Assembly: GCA_905194705.1 (NCBI GenBank)
Contig: CAJJTI010000028.1
Coordinates: 1-17,167 of the forward strand
From: an uncultured Solobacterium sp.
Lineage (GTDB): Bacteria; Bacillota_I; Bacilli_A; Erysipelotrichales; Erysipelotrichaceae
Direction of reading: 5' to 3'
DNA: 17,167 nt
Of this stretch, positions 14,525 through 17,167 are shown piece by piece. Both the position numbers and the translations under genes were made by a program. The notes below the pieces were generated by a model. That model was not told the origin of the DNA, ran no database searches, and was given only the letters and a program-made list of their open reading frames with translations. Each line of letters begins with the position of its first letter. Positions within the stretch are counted from its first letter, which is position 1.

Positions 14525-17167
14525 TCACTCGAGAATATTTAATAACTGTTCTTTTGTAAATGATGCCTTGCCCATCTCTTCACTAGATAGCATTTCTCTA
14601 GCTAAATCTGCTTTAGAGGACTGTAACTCTATAATTCTTTCTTCTAAAGTATCTTTCATAATTAGTTTATATACTGTTACAACTTTATCTTGACCAATAC
14701 GATGCGTTCTATCTGTCGCCTGGTTTTCTACTGCTGTATTCCACCAAGGATCATAATGTATAACAATATCTGCAGCTGTTAAATTAAGGCCTGTACCTCC
14801 TGCTTTTAGAGAAATGCAGAATACTGGTACATCATCATTTTGAAACTTTTCAACTAATTTAACTCTCTCTTTTTTATCTGTACCACCATGTAAATAATAA
14901 TACCTAACACCTTCTTTATTTAAACGTTCCTGTAGTTCTACTAACATACTTGTAAATTGTGAGAATAGTAATATTTTATGACCACTTTCTACAGCTGACC
15001 GAATCAAATCAACGCATAAATCTTCTTTTGAAGAATTACCTTTATAACCATTATATACAAGTGATGGTGAACAGCATATTTGTCTTAGATGAGTTAACTC
15101 GGCAAGTATTGCAATTTTATTTTTGTTAAAATCTTCTTTAGATTCCTGTGCTAAAGAAATCTTCAACCGTTGTACTCTTGCATCATACAACTCTTTCTGT
15201 TCTCCAGATAAAGGAGCGTAGTATATTTCTTCAAGTTTTTCAGGCAAATCTTTTAATACATCCTTCTTATATCTTCTTAAGATAAATGGAGCAATCATAT
15301 TACGAAGTCTTTCTTCTTGATCTAAGTCATTATCTTTAACAATCGGTAATTCAAAATATGATTTAAAATATCGATAACGATATAGGAAACCAGGCAATAA
15401 ATAGTCAAATATGCTCCATAGTTCAGATAATCTATTTTCAATCGGTGTACCTGTTAAAGCAATACGGAAACTACTCTGAATTTCTTTTACTGATTGAGAA
15501 GCCTGTGTATTTGCATTTTTAATGTATTGTGCTTCATCAATAACTTGTACTGAAAATTGCATTCCATCATAATATGCAAAATCTCTTTTAAGCGAATCAT
15601 ATGACGTAATTAAAATCGCATCTTCTAAAGAATTCATAATTGCATTAGCTCTTATTTCCGGTTGCCCTGAAACAATTGTGTAATGTAATGTTGGTGCGAA
15701 TTTCTCTATTTCTGCTGCCCAGTTATAAACAAGAGAAGCAGGACAAACAACTAATTTACGTTTGTTGTCATTTAAAGAAGCGATAAAAGTAATAACTTGT
15801 AACGTTTTACCTAAACCCATTTCATCTGCAAGTAATCCCGCAAAACCATTTTCATGTAAACGACAAAGCCACTCATAACCACTTTTCTGATATTCTCTTA
15901 AAGTCGCATGAATAGAGTCAGGAACAGGATATTCTGATTCATTTACTGTAGAAATATTCTGAATAAGTCTATCAAAGAATTCATCTCTTTTTATTTCAAG
16001 ATTCTCATCATTATCCATATTCTCTAGATATAAAGCTCGATATTTTGGAATCTTAACATTACCCTTCTTTATGTCTTTACTAGATAACTGTAAATCTTCT
16101 ACTAACTTGTTAATTGAATCCAATTCACCTTCTTCAATAGTAATAAAACTGCCATTTTTTAAACGATAATATTTTTTCTTTGGTGAATATTTAGATAAAA
16201 TATCCGCTAAATCTTCTAATGTTCTTGAATCTGTATTTAAATCCAGTTGCAATAAATCACTTTGAACAGAAACTCCAACTGTCACTTTATCCATTTTACG
16301 AATTGTTAATTTCTTCAATGAATCAGATATAAACACCTTTCCGAGTTTTTTAATTTCTTCAATACCTTCCGTCAATAAAGTATAAATTTTATCTTCATCA
16401 TCCAATATTGCCCATTTAGAGTTTTGTGGATCAAAAGATGTAAAATACTGTGATAAAAATTTATCTATTCTTTTTTCTTCCAGATTATTACGATTGTTTA
16501 TGTCCTTTTTATTATTTTCTAAGGCGTTAAATTTCAAATCACCATATATTGCAAATACTTCAACAGTAATCATACCATTTTGAGGCATATCAAAATAAAA
16601 TTCAAAGTCAGGCTTTGCAACAACATATTTCTCTGGCAAATAGTTTTCTTTCTTTAAATATGTGGTTTTTTCCAGCTTTGGATAAATTTGACTCGTGAAT
16701 GTTTTTATATCATCGTTTGAAACAAACAGGTTATCATTATATTGTCTCATCATATGTAATAATTCTTTTTCTGAATCACTGCATTTTGAACGAATAATCA
16801 TTTTATTAGAACTGTCTATTGTATAAATATATTTTCTTCCTGCAATATATTGTGTATCTTCACATTCTATTTCATAGCCATCTTTTACTTGTTTGATTTT
16901 TGTTTGAATATTTGGTTTACCATCAATAATTTGATATAATTCTTCACTTTTTCTTCCACGTTCTTTGTCATAAACCATGACACCCGTTACTTCACAAGCT
17001 TTCAAAAAATCGTCCAGATATTTCCCAGTTAATGTTAACTCTCTACCAGCATTTCTCGCACTATAATTATTATAGTAGTCATAATAACCTCCTTTTCCAA
17101 TATAATTATCCTGTCCATTTGGCAAAGAATTTAAAAAGCTGGCAAGTGGTAAACTTAATGCATCAAA
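14525..17167 (-). CDS. SNF2-family DEAD/DEAH helicase, 5' end outside the window
   Basis: An ATP-dependent DNA translocase of the bacterial SNF2/RapA-like group. Only 880 residues are visible: the frame stays open to base 17167, so no start codon here is real and the N-terminus, where a zinc-binding SWIM domain is common in this group, is missing. The first 400 or so visible residues resemble the SNF2-associated region. From about residue 420 come the helicase motifs, numbered from the window edge: Walker A in DEMGLGKT (448–455), Walker B DEAQ (544–547), LTGTP (571–575), then in the second lobe LHGGT near 759, SLKAGGTGLNL (786–796) and QATDRTHRIGQ (816–826). All are intact, so it should be active. 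Its stop is 59 nt before cdaA, with that gene's promoter between, so it is probably a separate or read-through unit. Target unknown; repair or transcription recycling are usual guesses. Confidence 0.92.
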   Translation of the reverse strand, partial: FDALSLPLASFLNSLPNGQDNYIGKGGYYDYYNNYSARNAGRELTLTGKYLDDFLKACEVTGVMVYDKERGRKSEELYQIIDGKPNIQTKIKQVKDGYEIECEDTQYIAGRKYIYTIDSSNKMIIRSKCSDSEKELLHMMRQYNDNLFVSNDDIKTFTSQIYPKLEKTTYLKKENYLPEKYVVAKPDFEFYFDMPQNGMITVEVFAIYGDLKFNALENNKKDINNRNNLEEKRIDKFLSQYFTSFDPQNSKWAILDDEDKIYTLLTEGIEEIKKLGKVFISDSLKKLTIRKMDKVTVGVSVQSDLLQLDLNTDSRTLEDLADILSKYSPKKKYYRLKNGSFITIEEGELDSINKLVEDLQLSSKDIKKGNVKIPKYRALYLENMDNDENLEIKRDEFFDRLIQNISTVNESEYPVPDSIHATLREYQKSGYEWLCRLHENGFAGLLADEMGLGKTLQVITFIASLNDNKRKLVVCPASLVYNWAAEIEKFAPTLHYTIVSGQPEIRANAIMNSLEDAILITSYDSLKRDFAYYDGMQFSVQVIDEAQYIKNANTQASQSVKEIQSSFRIALTGTPIENRLSELWSIFDYLLPGFLYRYRYFKSYFELPIVKDNDLDQEERLRNMIAPFILRRYKKDVLKDLPEKLEEIYYAPLSGEQKELYDARVQRLKISLAQESKEDFNKNKIAILAELTHLRQICCSPSLVYNGYKGNSSKEDLCVDLIRSAVESGHKILLFSQFTSMLVELQERLNKEGVRYYYLHGGTDKKERVKLVEKFQNDDVPVFCISLKAGGTGLNLTAADIVIHYDPWWNTAVENQATDRTHRIGQDKVVTVYKLIMKDTLEERIIELQSSKADLAREMLSSEEMGKASFTKEQLLNILE

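Noticed and set aside
1..17167. CRISPR array, tRNA or rRNA genes, insertion sequences
   Set aside because: I saw no regularly spaced repeats, cloverleaf-like sequence, transposase motifs or terminal inverted repeats.

Overview
The window is AT-rich, gene-dense bacterial DNA with strong AGGAGG-type ribosome binding sites and almost no intergenic space. The gene set (CdaA–CdaR–GlmM, LtaS-type sulfatases, QueA with QueH, an OmpR two-component pair) points to a low-GC Bacillota. I would guess a gut lineage such as Erysipelotrichales, but that is an inference from composition and gene style, not from a marker gene.

Plus strand, 1–1883: an AT-rich leader with a perfect inverted repeat, then queA and queH. 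These encode the last two steps of queuosine synthesis in tRNA and overlap by 8 nt. No tgt or preQ0/preQ1 synthesis gene is in view.

Minus strand, 17167 down to 1880: a SNF2-family helicase comes first. Its 5' end lies outside the window, because the frame is open to the edge. A promoter with a perfect extended -10 then precedes a tightly packed run: cdaA (c-di-AMP synthase), cdaR (its YbbR-type membrane partner), glmM (phosphoglucosamine mutase), an OmpR-family response regulator, a sensor histidine kinase, a frameshifted alpha/beta hydrolase and a membrane-anchored MurF-type ligase. Junctions in this run are overlaps of 1–8 nt or gaps of 2–4 nt, so it reads as one transcript. After a 77-nt gap holding a second likely promoter come two different LtaS-type enzymes that share a GTGA stop/start. 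This run converges on queH, and the two stop codons overlap inside one hairpin that probably terminates both transcripts.

Together the minus-strand genes form a cell-envelope module: c-di-AMP signalling, amino-sugar supply for peptidoglycan, a sensor pair, the last cytoplasmic muropeptide ligation, and polyglycerolphosphate-type polymer synthesis. The parts are known families. The less usual points are a roughly 200-residue charged tail on CdaA, a matching roughly 58-residue cytoplasmic extension on CdaR, the fusion of MurF to a five-helix membrane domain, the wiring of a two-component system into the cdaA–glmM operon, and the tandem divergent LtaS paralogues. I see no mobile element, CRISPR array, rRNA or tRNA gene, and no clear case of a wholly new system.
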